Assembly: GCA_963678675.1 (NCBI GenBank)
Contig: OY783198.1
Coordinates: 1,989,001-2,053,000, forward strand
Length of the DNA: 64,000 bases
Source: Xiphydria camelus
Taxonomy: Eukaryota > Arthropoda > Insecta > Hymenoptera > Xiphydriidae
Direction of reading: 5' to 3'
The translations under genes and the position numbers were made by a program. The notes beneath the pieces were generated by a model, which saw only the letters and a program-made list of their open reading frames with translations, did no database searches and was not told the DNA's origin. Shown piece after piece: positions 1-11,244 of this stretch (position 1 is its first letter; the number at the start of each line of letters is the position of its first letter).

Positions 1-397
1 GAAATTCTATGGGTTTTAGATATGTATCTACGGGTTTCCCTACGCGCGTCGCGCGTGTAGCTGTTACGCGCGCGTGTATACGTGAGGTGTACAGCGTACG
101 AGTGTGCACGGGTCGCGCGTTCAAGCGAGGGCGACGCGTTCGTGTACGCGAGAGCTACGCTCGGTGTATGTATACGGGTAGGGGGATTCGATAGCCGAGG
201 AGGAACAGGACTTTTTAGGCACGCTCCTCCTCGGTGAGAGAGCAGGTGTCCGCCGCCTCGTTTCGAATAGGTAATTTTGACCGCACCGCACCGCCCCGAC
301 GTGGCGTTCGCCACCGCGCTGAACGAGTGAATGGCCACTTTTTAGGAGTCTGCATCTCGTTATACCGTGGCCGGGAATTAGGGACAGGTTTCCTCGA

Positions 398-398
<1 letters not shown>

Positions 399-445
<47 letters not shown>
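399..445. repeat. (GA)n microsatellite
   Basis: A nearly pure GA run of about 46 bases. Confidence 0.95.
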
Positions 446-447
<2 letters not shown>

Positions 448-1235
448 AAGGCCTCTCTTAAAAGAGTCACCACCGTCCCCGCTACGCGTGGCGTTCACCT
501 GGAGAACGCTGCTGTGCGTTGACTGCATGCGCGCCGTTGTGTTGACGAATGTCGTTAGAGAATTTCGTATTTTTTTTTCATCGGGCACCGCGCAATATTT
601 GGATAGGCGCGAGATCCGTTGTGTTTAGATACCCGTGGCGGTCAAGGAACTCTGGAAATGTGACCGGTCGAGGGGAAAGTCGAGGGGGACGTTGGAAAAT
701 TGGTTTGGAATTTTAGTTCCTTTTGTTCTCTTTATTTCAATGTGATTTTTATACACCGAGATAAATAATTGCCGGTGCCAAAAAGAAATGTTTTAATCAA
801 CAGCGTTTTGTCATATGTGTACCGCATCGTCGCCAATTACCAGATGCGACACGCTATTCACGCGATATCCGTCGCCCCTTCACGCGGAAATGAAATTAGC
901 GACGGTTCGTTATATCTCCCGGCTTGGCCCGCGTCGAAGCCGCGCGTTCGCACGTGCGTCCACGGCTCGTAACGTTCCCGTACGCCCCCACGCGCGACGA
1001 GAAAAGTCCCGCCTCTCTCGTCGCTTACGGCGCAAGCTACAAGGCACCTCGGTCGACGGCATCCACGCGAGACACCGCGCGGTGTCCGCGTGACGCGCGA
1101 GTCGGGCGCGAAGGTATAAAAATAAAAACGTCGGACCACCGGGCCAGGCTGTCGATCACATCGATGGGATTGGATTGGATTTGATTCCTCCCCCTCTCTC
1201 GCTTTCTTGCCCCTCCGTCCTATAACGAGTCTCGG

Positions 1236-1237
<2 letters not shown>

Positions 1238-1281
<44 letters not shown>
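1238..1281. repeat. (CT)n microsatellite
   Basis: A pure CT run of about 44 bases in an otherwise pyrimidine-rich stretch. Confidence 0.95.
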
Positions 1282-1284
<3 letters not shown>

Positions 1285-2365
1285 TTCTCGATTCCATTCT
1301 CCGTTCCTCGATCCTTCTCACGTCGCGCGAGACTCTCGGCGGAGATCGGCCGTATATACTACACGGGAATTGGATATGCGACACCTCGGCATCCCTCGCT
1401 CGCTCGCTCTCGCCTCTATATAGGACCCCGTATCCCTCGAGCCGGCCCGAGAGTGTCCCGTCGTCTCGCCGTGGGATATAGACGGTCGTAAATCCGAGTC
1501 GTCGCGGATAGGAATGCCACGCGTAGAGACGGTAAGGCATACCGAGTCTTATTAGCGGCTTGTACCTGGTTAAACGTGATTAGAATTCTGTACTAAACGG
1601 GGTTGTATGTATATCGTAAAATTCGAACGCTTTCTTCCCCCTTTTTTTTTTTCGTTCGGACGCCTATATCCTTCGCTGTTCAACGAGCGTCTCCACTTAG
1701 GGATTTTTTCTCTCTCCAGATGCGATGAGAATAATGTTTTGTTTAAGATGAATTGGAATTTTATTTTTTGTTTCTGTATTCGACGCAGCTTTTAGTGGAT
1801 ATACTGTAAATAAATTCTTCATCTTTAATGTACCGTTATGTAAAGTTTGTTTTCCAATACGTGATTATGAAATTTCCTTCATAAGTTTCATAATAGAGAG
1901 TGTATTAATATTCGTAATCACACGTTTCGGATAAAAGCTTTACATATACAATTATGTCAAACTTAATACAAATTTTGCTTACAGCGTATTATTAAACTCT
2001 CGCAGGGAGTACTAACTTGACTTTTGATGATGCGTAAATTAATTGTTTTCTTAATTTTACGCAACAATCATACATCGATACGAAATAAATCGAAACGATT
2101 TTGTAGAAGGAAACCTGAAGCGAGAAACGTCTGTTTCCCCGCCGTGCAGAGTCGACTCGCGTCCCAAACAAATTTCTCTTCCCGACGATCCTCTCTCTCC
2201 TTCACGTCTGGAAGCGCCGATCGCGCGTCTCCGCCTTCGGCTGCCTCCGAGCTTCCATATACCTCCGCCGCATCTCCACCTCGTCTATCTCGCATCTGCG
2301 GCAGGCATGATTTATGGCCTACGTATCCGTGACGTTCGATGGTCGCCGCTGCCTCCTTTCCGGAT

Positions 2366-2491
2366 AGGTCGACGTGGAAAATGTACGAGCGCGTCGGGGC
2401 GCGCGGTGATTCCGTCTCTCGACTTCCACTCCTTCCCTCCTTCCACGCCCGGTGATCTATCATATTTAATTAACGTTTTACCGGGGATCCG
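2366..2491 (+). repeat. Direct repeat, copy 1
   Basis: This block starts at a GGTCGACG segment and runs through GAGCGCGTCGG, a CGGTGATTCC core and a closing TTTAATTAACGTTTTACC. It is repeated in the same order at 2601-2750 with moderate divergence and small length differences. This looks like an old local segmental duplication and no coding content is evident. Confidence 0.75.
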
Positions 2492-2600
2492 CATGATCCA
2501 CGTCGACGTCGTCGCTCCCCCCCCCTCGTCGCACTTGGTTTCTCAGCATCGAAACCCCGTAAAAGAGGGGTGCAGTCTTTATAAGATACGCCAGAGGACA

Positions 2601-2750
2601 CGGGTCGACGCGAAGCATAATGTATCTACGAGCGCGTCGGAGCGATTACTCGCGGTGATTCCCCGACGCGACTTCCATCCCTCCTCCGCTTCCCTCTTAC
2701 ACGGCCGGTGATCTATCACGTTTAATTAACGTTTTACCGCGCCGATCCGA
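2601..2750 (+). repeat. Direct repeat, copy 2
   Basis: Second copy of the block at 2366-2491. It shares GGTCGACG, GAGCGCGTCGG, CGGTGATTCC, GGCCGGTGATCTATCA-type sequence and TTTAATTAACGTTTTACC in the same order. The copies are about 110 bases apart. Confidence 0.75.
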
Positions 2751-2946
2751 ATATGGTCGCGACTCCGGCGTGTGCTCATCGACTCGCATCGCTTTTCTCC
2801 CTCGTCTCGATAAATGTTTAATCAAAATCATTCGTTATGCGTTCGATTGGAAAATTTCAAACGCGCGACATACGCGATTTTCGGCCTCGTCGAAGCCACG
2901 CGGCGCGCGGTGATTAATCGGTTCGGCGGCTTTTCGTCGGACTCGA

Positions 2947-2949
<3 letters not shown>

Positions 2950-3021
<72 letters not shown>
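2950..3021. repeat. (GA)n microsatellite, about 72 bases
   Basis: The longest uninterrupted dinucleotide run in the window. Confidence 0.95.
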
Positions 3022-3024
<3 letters not shown>

Positions 3025-3615
3025 ACGGAGAGGGAGGGTTATACGTATTATATAATATACGTCGGACGGGAATTAGGAGCGGGGCTGCGAGAGACTCGCG
3101 GGATTGTATAGCAGGCGTTGTACCGTGTAGACACACCACACGCGTGCAGCGCCGCACGTTTAGGTTCTCGCCGCGGAGAGGCGTGCACTTCGGTGAACAC
3201 GCGAACCGAGCATGTATAGGCGACGTGCGTCGGTGCCCACCTAACGCCACGTGTGTGTGCGAGTCTACTTCGGTGCGCGTGCTTGTTCGATTTCACGCGC
3301 GGTGCCAGGATCATTGTTCATCCTGCGGACCCCGGTCGCAGTGGTGCTCGACTCGCCGCGCGTATCGGCGCTACGATCAATTCATCTCCTTTCACGGGGA
3401 AGAGTGCAGGGAGTTCGGAGGGACGCGATGTGTACCTAATCATTTCGGAAACTCGCGTACCGCGTGATAATTCCTTATCGACCGTGGATCCGTTGGTCTT
3501 GGTTTCCACGTTCGACAATTTCTTTGGTAGTACACATATATACAGCTGCGCGAGAAATTTTTTTAAATGGACAAATGGTACGTAAATTACGCAGCAACTT
3601 TAGGTAGCGTAGTTT

Positions 3616-3755
3616 TCTTGATAAATAAAAAATTGGTTTGATTTTTTATCGATTAAAAATGTCTAATTTCTCCTGATAAATTAAAAATCGCTTAATGTCT
3701 CTTGATAAATTAGAGGTTCAATTTTTCCTGATAAATGAACAATTATTTGATTTTT
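3616..3755 (+). repeat. Degenerate tandem repeat, unit about 35-40 bases
   Basis: Four successive units each contain a CTTGATAAAT or CCTGATAAAT core followed by an AT-rich tail with TTGATTTTTTA- or TTAAAAAT-like sequence. The cores start near 3617, 3673, 3701 and 3729. The repeat is diverged, AT-rich and non-coding. Confidence 0.6.
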
Positions 3756-5385
3756 TAAATCAATTTAAAATTATATTAGCTCATCTCTAATGCATCGAGC
3801 TTGTGCGCTTTGCGAGTCATCGTTAAGCAAGCGTATTCGTGTCAGTAAAAAAATGATTTGAAACTGACGCAAACAAAATGCCAAACATTTGTTCAAATTA
3901 TGCACAATTTTTTGTGAATGTGTTGCTGCACAGCGATTAATTTAAATCACATTATAATGTGAATTTAACAATTTTTGAAGAACAATTACCTTTCCAAACT
4001 CAAGCGGCAAAATAAACGTAGACTTTAGAAACACTAATTATCGTAGTTTCTATGAACGTCTATCTGGGTCATGAAAGAATCGTCTTACAACACCCTCTCC
4101 GCTTCGAACGACGCGAGAGAGGAGCGGGACTTAAAATTCTCGAGCGAAGCTTTCTCATGGTCGACGCTCGTAAATCCGTTTCGGAAGATATATCGGTAGA
4201 CGTGCTTCGGACTGGCCTCTCGGTCTTTCCTTCGCGCGACCTCCGAGAATGGATTTTTAATATCTCGCAGCCGCCACTGTGTACCTACGCGTAGACTCCC
4301 TCCTCTCCGCGCCTTCCGCGTTTCTCCCGCTCTCCCTTTTATTTTCCCTCTATGCCCTTCGACCCGCCAACTCTTTCCTTCACTCGTCGACGCGTTCTCG
4401 AGAGCATCGCTCGTATTCTATCGCGCGCGCGCGCGCGAATAAAGAGGCGTAGAGAGGAGGCGGTGTTGAAAAAGAAAGAAGTGGGAAGAGAAAGAGAACA
4501 CGTCGCGCTCGGTAACGAGAAGCCTTCTCCATCCTCTCTTCATTCTTCTCAATCGCGCCCCCCCCCCACTCTACCGAGGTGCGGAGCACGAACGAAATCT
4601 CTGAACGCAAAGGGCGAATCCGCAAGTACACATACGCGACGTCTCGGCGTTCTTTTTGGCCCTTTGCTCTTCCACGTTTCTTTTTTTCCACCCCCTCCGC
4701 CCCTTCTTTCTCTCTGCGTCGGTGCGCTCATTGTTTCGCGCTTCCATTTTGCTCGGCGCGCGAGGAGAGGACGCGACTTTTAACCGCTCGAGCTTTGGTT
4801 GTGCGTCGTACCACCGAATGGGGGGTGTGTGTATTGTAAAAACGCGCGAAGGGAGAGACGAGGCGTCCGCGCGTTTGCGGGGAGAAAATAAAATTCGGCG
4901 CGCGGCGGCCCCCGCGCGCCGTTGTACTCGAGGTGGGAAAGCGAGACAATGGAGAGGCCTTTGAAAGGGGGGTGCGAGGTGTTTTTCTCCTTCCGTTTTA
5001 ATTGACTCGGAGGGATTCGTCGTGGTTTGACGTATGCGCGGCCGCGGTCTCTCGCGAAGTCGCAGGCTCGTTGAGGAGCGACGTCGCTGGAGAAAGGGGC
5101 TGATAAAAAGAGGTTTCATATATTCGATTATAGGGATATGCCGATATACACATCTCTTAATTCTAATATATGCAAAACTCAACGGTACATGCAATTCTGA
5201 AGAGATCCTCAATGAATTTGCTGAGCTGTCAGTTCCTGCGATCAAAGTCTGAAAAGTCCCGTCCAATTAGGTATTTGCATAAAGAAATAGTTATATTTTT
5301 AAATTCAATTTGTGTAATTTATATACAAATTAAACGCATAACACGGAAAAGGAAATATCCGAAAAATATATTATTCGCAAAGTTA

Positions 5386-5645
5386 TACACCCAGGGAAGA
5401 GGTTTAGTTGTGTACGAACCTAATATAAATATTTGTTTGAGATGAATAAGAATTTATTCACATTGAACAAAAGTCCATCAGAATTTGATCGATGTCCTAC
5501 TACATTCGTACTCGATTAAAAAGATATGCAAAACGCATCAAATTCTGATAGACTTTTATATTCGATGTGAATAAATTTCTCTATTTATCTGAAATAAATT
5601 TTTCTATTTAGGTTCTTATTCAACTAGATCCTTTCCCTCGATGTA
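5386..5645. mobile_element. Palindromic MITE-like element, family A copy 1
   Basis: An approximately 260-base near-palindrome with no reading frame, flanked by TA on each side. The left end reads CACCCAGGGAAGAGG and the right end, reverse-complemented, reads CATCGAGGGAAAGG. The inner arms pair over segments such as GAATTTATTCACAT and CAGAATTTGAT. TA flanks and terminal inverted repeats suggest a Tc1/mariner-type non-autonomous element; that class is inferred. A second copy lies at 6642-6897. Confidence 0.75.
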
Positions 5646-5717
5646 ATTGTGTTTCTCTCTACGACATATTGTGCGCCTCTCTTCATCGAAATGAAAAATG
5701 AAAAAACACGGAATAAA

Positions 5718-5910
5718 TACACGGAGAAAAAAAACAGATTATTCTGTTAGAAGGATGATCTGAGTACGAAAGGTGAAATAGATGAAAAGTTATTCCAAGA
5801 AAGGTTAAATTTTAAACCCTGGAAGGATAATTTTTCATCTATTTTTTACCTTTCGTACTCAGATTATCCTTCTAACAGAATCATTTGTAATCTATTCATT
5901 TCTCAGTGTA
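5718..5910. mobile_element. Palindromic MITE-like element, family C
   Basis: A near-perfect inverted repeat of about 190 bases between TA dinucleotides. The left end CACGGAGAAAA pairs with a right end that reverse-complements to CACTGAGAAAT. Further in, TTCTGTTAGAAGGAT, CTGAGTACGAAAGGT and TAGATGAAAA each pair with their complements around a loop near 5795-5830. It has no coding capacity. The CACTGAGAAA end recurs in families B and D. Confidence 0.8.
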
Positions 5911-6349
5911 ATTTTGTTGAAACTTTTCGAATCTGTAATACAAGAAATTACTAGAAAACCCCGAACTGCCTGCACGGCGCGCTCCATTAATCCCTCGTGC
6001 AACGAAACCTATACACATCACGTATAGCGCGCTCGACCGCGCGCGCACGTGATCACACACACGGGCGATCCTCGAGGCCGCGAGGACTGTAAATCTGCAG
6101 CCGGTCGTAAAATCGTGCTGGCTATATAAAAAGGGTCGGAGGAGGGAAAAAAAAGTCACGTGATCGAACAATAAGCAGCGGGGCCCGTCGTTAAGCTGCG
6201 GGTCCATTAGCGGGGAACTCGCGACGGTCATTCGCGTTGAAATTATTCGTGTCAAATCGAAGCCGATTTTCTCATTCTTTCTTCAGGTATTTTTAAAATT
6301 ACATATATCATGTGTACGTATATTAATCGTATCGATTTTTCCGTTTCAG

Positions 6350-6543
6350 GTGGGTCGTCGTCTGCGCCTGGTGGTGCATAGTAGCGCGTCGTTGGATCAG
6401 ATTGGCCGGTAGCAGCAAAGAAGAGGGCTTCGGGCTGCAACAGGGCTTCTCAACGGTGGGAGCGGTCGCGGCCTGGGGACTGCCCGCGGCGCACACCATA
6501 GCGGTCCTCGTCACGCGCGACGTCGACGCCGACGAATTGACCG
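6350..6543 (+). CDS. Frizzled-family Wnt receptor, internal exon (end of TM3 to TM4)
   Basis: This exon encodes part of the seven-helix membrane core of a Frizzled receptor, which binds Wnt outside the cell and signals through Dishevelled inside. It starts after a pyrimidine-rich acceptor ending in CAG at 6349 and stops at a GTGAGC donor at 6544. It has 64 whole codons plus one base (phase 1). The reading WVVVCAWWC followed by RRW matches the end of TM3, normally WWVILxLTWFLAAG in Frizzleds. AWGLPAAHTIAVLVTR matches TM4, usually AWxxPAxKTIxxL. DVDADELTG is the usual start of the second extracellular loop. The split Gly joins in frame to the exon at 22136, giving ELTG-SCFVG, which is diagnostic of the family. 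The signal peptide, cysteine-rich domain and TM1-3 were not found in the window and should lie to its left. The paralogue (Fz3- or Fz4-like) is not settled. Confidence 0.88.
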
Positions 6544-6641
6544 GTGAGCAATAGAAAAGTGCCGCAAATGTCAATCGCGACTGTCGACCGCGAGTGTCGC
6601 GCGATTGTTATCGAGCGAATAGAGTAAATGCGCCGGTAGCC

Positions 6642-6897
6642 TACACCCAGGAAAAAGGTCTAATTGAATACAAAGCTGACGGACAAATTTATTTGAGATA
6701 AATAGGAATTTATTCACATCGAACGAAAGTCTAGCAGAATTTGATTGATGTTCGTACTCGATGAATAAGATACGCAAAAAACAATTATTTTAATCTGATA
6801 GACTTTTGTTCCATGTGAATAATTTCTCATTTCTGTCAAATATAATAAAGTCTTCTGTTGGGTTCATACTCAACTAGATCTTTTCCCTGAGAGTGTA
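6642..6897. mobile_element. Palindromic MITE-like element, family A copy 2
   Basis: Second copy of the element at 5386-5645. It shares the CACCCAGG start, GAATTTATTCACATCGAAC, AGTCTAGCAGAATTTGAT and CAACTAGATC segments in the same order. It sits between TA dinucleotides and lies only about 100 bases after a Frizzled exon. Confidence 0.78.
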
Positions 6898-7169
6898 CCA
6901 CTTAAGTGGACGGATATTTCCAGCAGTCGGCCGCATTTCTTTCTTCCTCTATTCAAGGATACTTTCATATGTTCGTCACATTAAATGACCGATTACAGGC
7001 AGCGGCCGACTTACCGGCGCATTTACCCTATCTGACTTGTGTAGTTCGAGAGATTGGTTTCTCCTGTGGATGCACCTGTAGGATGATTTGCTCCGTATAC
7101 TCCGCTGTAAAGGGGTTTCGCGGTTGCCTTCCGTCAGGCGCAGCCGGAGTCCGCGATACCGCGCCTATG

Positions 7170-7383
7170 TGCACTGAAAAAAAAAAGGTATATTCAATTA
7201 AATCCGACGCTTACGGGTGGGGGAATGCAGAATTATTTGCTTCGATTAATAAATTTGGTTACAGCGAGTAACGGCTATTTGAAGGAAACAGGCTGTAGTC
7301 AATTCAAGTTAAAAACTTGATCTGCATTCCCCCACCCGTAACCACCGATTTAGTTAAATCTACTGCATTTATTTCTCAGAGTA
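7170..7383. mobile_element. Palindromic element, family B copy 1
   Basis: The inverted arms carry the hallmark TTACGGGTGGGGGAATGCAG near 7212-7231, and its complement at about 7321-7341. The outer ends are CACTGAAAAA and a complement of CTCTGAGAAATAAATGCAG. The asymmetric loop contains AAACAGGCTGTAGTCAATTC. Related copies lie at 9491-9565, 10051-10195 and 35365-35600. Confidence 0.78.
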
Positions 7384-8479
7384 CGGAAGATAACGACGAG
7401 AGCTATACCGGTAGTGAAATAGAAGGGTTCACAGTGTGTCCCCTCTTCCCCTTTATTCCCCTATTTTTTAAGTTTCCCCTTTTTCACCCTAAAACTCGCA
7501 TTTTTACTCTTTTTTCCTCCTGTAATTCGATATTTTCCCTCCAAATAACTGCTCATTATTCAGCTTCTCAGTTGAGTTTGTCTTTTCACCGTTTTAGATT
7601 ACGCAAAATGGATCAAAATGGTCAATTTTGTTTTTGCTAAAATAATAGGTACAATTACTACTTTTTATCTACCTGCATCAATATATTTCGTTAACAATGC
7701 AAATCTAGTTGAATTAATGTTCGTTAACAGAAACTCGATTCGACAAATGGTCTCTTTTCCTTAAATCATATTGCAATACTCAGATTTAAGAGTGACATAA
7801 CGTAAGATATATACATTTTTAAGTTACAAAAATATCCTTCATTCATTTAATTAATATTGGTGCTTCTTTATATACACCCTCAAATGAAATAGAGGCTATG
7901 AAGCCTGAAACAGGCCTGAATGCTTCGCCCTGTATATCAAAGCGCTTTGCACGCTTTCCGCAAAATCGAGGGCGACGCGTCCACGTTATATAGATATACA
8001 GTCGAACCCCACGCGGCCGGCTTTATTGGAAGGGTTCGCCCCTAGAGCGCGACATATACATACGTATACGTTCCGCGTCCCATTATAAAACTCGAGGCTA
8101 AGTGGGCGCCTCTCGGCGACGTGGGCGTCGCCGCAGGAATGCCTTTGAGCTTTTTATTTGCTCGATTCCGCCTTATTGCGAGCCCTCGCTTCTCTCGTTT
8201 TTTCTCCTCTCGTTCCCCCCTACTCCGTCTCGCTTCACCCCGCCCGCGCCTTTTTTCTATTCGGTTTCTCATTAATTAACCCGCGCTTTATGCGCCGTGA
8301 ACCACGTGCAGTCCCCGCTGCTCCCGCGGCGCGAGCTCGTGGCGTTAATTAAATCGAGTGGGGAAACGTCGGGCGGTGTTGTTTCGGATACGCGATTCGC
8401 CGCGAGGTTCTCGCCGAGTCGCTCGATACACGGGGAAAAAAGAACTGCACGATTTCGCGCCCAGAAAGCTTCAAGGAAT

Positions 8480-8720
8480 TACACGGTAATTACGTTAAGA
8501 AAATAAGTGTATTTGAGTCAGTTAAACGTATTTTTGAATAGTCCTAAGAGCACATTTATTCGAACAGAATGAATTTCAATATTGGACGTATATAAATATT
8601 ATTGATTTAATTGAGTAATATTTGGATCAAATCGATATTCATTCGAATCGAATAAACGTGCTCTTCAGGACTATTCACGAATACGTTTATTTCGATAAAG
8701 CACATTTTTTTCTCAGTGTA
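8480..8720. mobile_element. Palindromic MITE-like element, family D
   Basis: An inverted repeat of about 240 bases between TA dinucleotides. The right end reverse-complements to CACTGAGAAAAAAATGTG; the left end CACGGTAATTACG is more diverged. The inner arms pair over AAACGTAT, TGAATAGTCCT, AGAGCAC and TTTATTCGA. There is no coding capacity. Confidence 0.72.
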
Positions 8721-8769
8721 AATATTTTTCCTGGCGAACCCCGATAGAAATTCCTGTGTGTGCATAACA

Positions 8770-8812
8770 TATCATATTTTTTCACGCTGATTACGAAAAT
8801 CACGGTCATTAC
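8770..8812 (+). repeat. Partial copy of family F arm
   Basis: The segment TATTTTTTCACGCTGATTAC followed by GAAAATCACGG also occurs as both arms of the palindrome at 18645-18850. Only one arm is visible here. Confidence 0.55.
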
Positions 8813-8979
8813 TTTTCTCATCTACAAACCAAATTGCAGCGCGAATAACGCATTGCAACGGGTGAAAACGATGAATAATCTGGTCTCTGATATTACAAAT
8901 TTTCTTCGTCGTTTCACGTATCGATTTCCGGCGGCGCTTCGAATTTTAATGAAACGGCGCTTCGCGCTATCCGCACGTG

Positions 8980-8999
8980 CCCCCCCCCCCCCCCCCTCC
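8980..8999. repeat. Poly-C tract
   Basis: A near-pure C run with one T near its 3' end. Similar C or G runs occur at about 32727-32742, 47389-47401, 53597-53608 and 54317-54330, and each is prone to length error in assembly. Confidence 0.9.
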
Positions 9000-9490
9000 C
9001 AATGAATACGCGTAATCTACGCACGACGCGCGGGTGAGAATTTATGCGATCCCCGACGAGGTTTCGACACGTGGTGCCACCCTCCGATTTGCATAATTTT
9101 CTCATGGTAGATATCACACCCACACTGCCCGCCGCGACGTCGACGCGTCCGCGACGAGTGTGAAATCGACCAGTCGCCCCGACCGGAGATCGGTCTCCGT
9201 CGTTTGACCACACGCTTTGACGGGTTCTCGTATATCGAAAACGGCCGGTGTTGGCTTCCCTACGCGGATAAGACAACCCTCCCGCGTGGCGCTCGAGGCA
9301 TCGCTCCGAACGGCTGTAGCCGACGGCCGCGTCTCGTCGATCGCACGGCCGGTCGTTGCGTTGCGTCGCGCTCCGCCGATACCGATAATGTCTGGACCAC
9401 ACAAGAGCCGAGTCGTTGGAAGCGTGAGATCTCGAAATTCTCGGGAATTAATATCGCCGAGTACTCGCAGGCGGCGATAAATTCGAGTAT

Positions 9491-9565
9491 GTACTCTCTG
9501 AGAAAAAATGTAGTAGATTTGACTAAATCGGCGGTTGCGGGTGGGGGAATGCACGTTCGGTTAAT
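9491..9565 (+). mobile_element. Family B element, single arm
   Basis: It starts with CTCTGAGAAAAAATGTAGTA and continues through TTTGACTAAATCGGCGGTTG and CGGGTGGGGGAATGCA, the arm of the family B element. No matching inverted arm follows, so this is a half-element or a deletion derivative. Confidence 0.68.
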
Positions 9566-10050
9566 TTTGGACCGATAACAATTGTTCGGCGGTCAGGGGA
9601 CTCTGGAAAGCCTAGAATTGCGAAGGAGTTACGCGAATCAGGGATATTAAAGAGTTTTCTGGAATTTTTCAAATGTACTAAAACTTCGTAAATTTGGAAA
9701 AAGTGGGAATTTTCCATGAATCAGTTCTCTCTTTTTATCGATAGTAAGAATATCGATCACGAATGGAAGCAATGCTAGTATATGAAGTGCGTTATATGGC
9801 TAAACGCGTATATTTGAAAATTTGTTCTTACGTTCATTAAAGTCATTAAACAGCGATCACATGTTATTTCGCAAAACTGTAATCAATTATTTCCGTACTT
9901 ATATTGCTCAATTGGCATATTCGTTTATTTAACGAAATGACTGATGCGTTATATTCTATACTGGATCTATCCGTCCGTAGTGGCAGGGAAAATTTATTAT
10001 TATATTTTAAATCTCTTATTTTTTTTCATACTACGCTAGACACTACGAAT

Positions 10051-10195
10051 AATTGACTTGAATGGACTACAGCCTGTTTTCTTCATATAGTCGTCAGTCA
10101 TTATAACTAAATTTATCAGTTAAAGCAACTAATTTTGCATTTCCCCACCTGTAAATGTCGATTTAATTGAATATATGATTTATTTCTCGGTTCGC
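10051..10195. mobile_element. Family B element, one arm plus loop
   Basis: The right part, GCATTTCCCCACCTGTAAAT followed by GTCGATTTAATTGA and TTTATTTCTCGG, matches the right arm at 7320-7380 in the same orientation. The loop segment, GACTACAGCCTGTTTTCTTC, is the reverse complement of the 7170-7383 loop. The loop is therefore inverted relative to the arm. Confidence 0.65.
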
Positions 10196-10946
10196 GGATT
10201 TGCAGCGAGAAAATATGATTTACTTAACGAGTTTTTCCAGTATATAACCGCTAAAAAATCCCGCGAAGAAAACTACTCGTGAGAAATGACATACACGACG
10301 CCCCCCGGGACCCGGGAGAATAAGTCACAGTCGTACGTCGTTTATAAATGGACGCGTGCCGCGGCGGCGGGGGTCGTGCGTGCGAAGAATTTCGCGCTCG
10401 CGCCTCGCCGTCCGCCCGGCTGCGCGCGCGCTGTCGGCGCGATGTGTACAAATGGATATTTTATAGTTTATTTTCGACGGGGAAAAACGACCGATAGATA
10501 CAGCCGCGTGGCGCTGTTCAGTAAGCGACGCAGAGCCTCGACACAACGAGACGAACGCTATTTTCCGTCGGCGTCGCTCGTACGTCATCGCGGCGTGCTT
10601 ACACCTGGACTCTACGCGCGTGGCAAGTGCTAAAGCCGAGATACATACTGGCTGCGCGCGCGTGGTGTAAATATCGCACGAAGTCTCGCGCCCTCGAAGC
10701 CGGGATATTTCGCAGAGTCGAGAAGTCTCGCGCGTGCGGTTTCTCGCACCCTGGCTGCGTACGAAGACGTGTTTAAAAATATTCATATTTTATGGCCCTT
10801 TTTTTTCGAGGAAAAAGAAAATGGTCGATAGGTACGCGCGTACGGCGCGCGGCTATCTGAAGATCGATGAAGACGAATGATACTTCCGCACCCTCGTTTT
10901 TCCACGCCAGATTTTTACGCGCGTACGTGTACACGCCTACGTCCGC

Positions 10947-11244
10947 ACGGACAAAAATGATTTTGCAATTTTAACAAAATTAAGTTTTCCTGAGAATGTC
11001 TTGCCGTCACGAGAAAAATATTATCTGTGGTAGCAAAAGATATGTCGAATACAATTATAATAATAAAAATATCAGCTGGGATGGTAAATATTTGTATTAA
11101 AAAAATTTCACCGTGATTCTAGTTTGATTTGCTATTATTGAACATATCTTTTGCTGCCACAAATAATTTTCCCGTCGTGGTAACAAACAGGTTCCCAGCA
11201 AAACCCGAGTTTTACTGAGACTGCAAAATCATTTTTTTTTCCGT
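10947..11244. mobile_element. Palindromic element, family E copy 1
   Basis: A near-palindrome of about 300 bases. The left end is CACGGACAAAAATGATTTTG; the right end reverse-complements to CGGAAAAAAAATGATTTTGC. The inner arms share GTGGTAGCAAAAGATATGT and its complement ACATATCTTTTGCTGCCAC. No coding potential was found. A second copy is at 20984-21268. Confidence 0.75.

Larger units (their letters stand above)
1..6349. other. Non-coding stretch left of the Frizzled exon
   Basis: No exon could be supported here. It is probably intron or upstream sequence of the Frizzled gene, since the missing 5' exons are not in the window. It holds GA/CT microsatellites (399-445, 1238-1281, 2950-3021), a duplicated block (2366-2491 and 2601-2750), a degenerate tandem repeat (about 3616-3755) and two palindromic elements (5386-5645 and 5718-5910). 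Long apparent reading frames over the GA/CT runs are repeat artefacts. Confidence 0.7.

Noticed and set aside
2814..3467. Frames rich in alternating Arg-Glu or Leu-Ser over GA/CT runs
   Set aside because: Direct translation of dinucleotide repeats; the same happens at about 400, 1240, 12090, 12950, 36490, 42280, 51180 and 55230.
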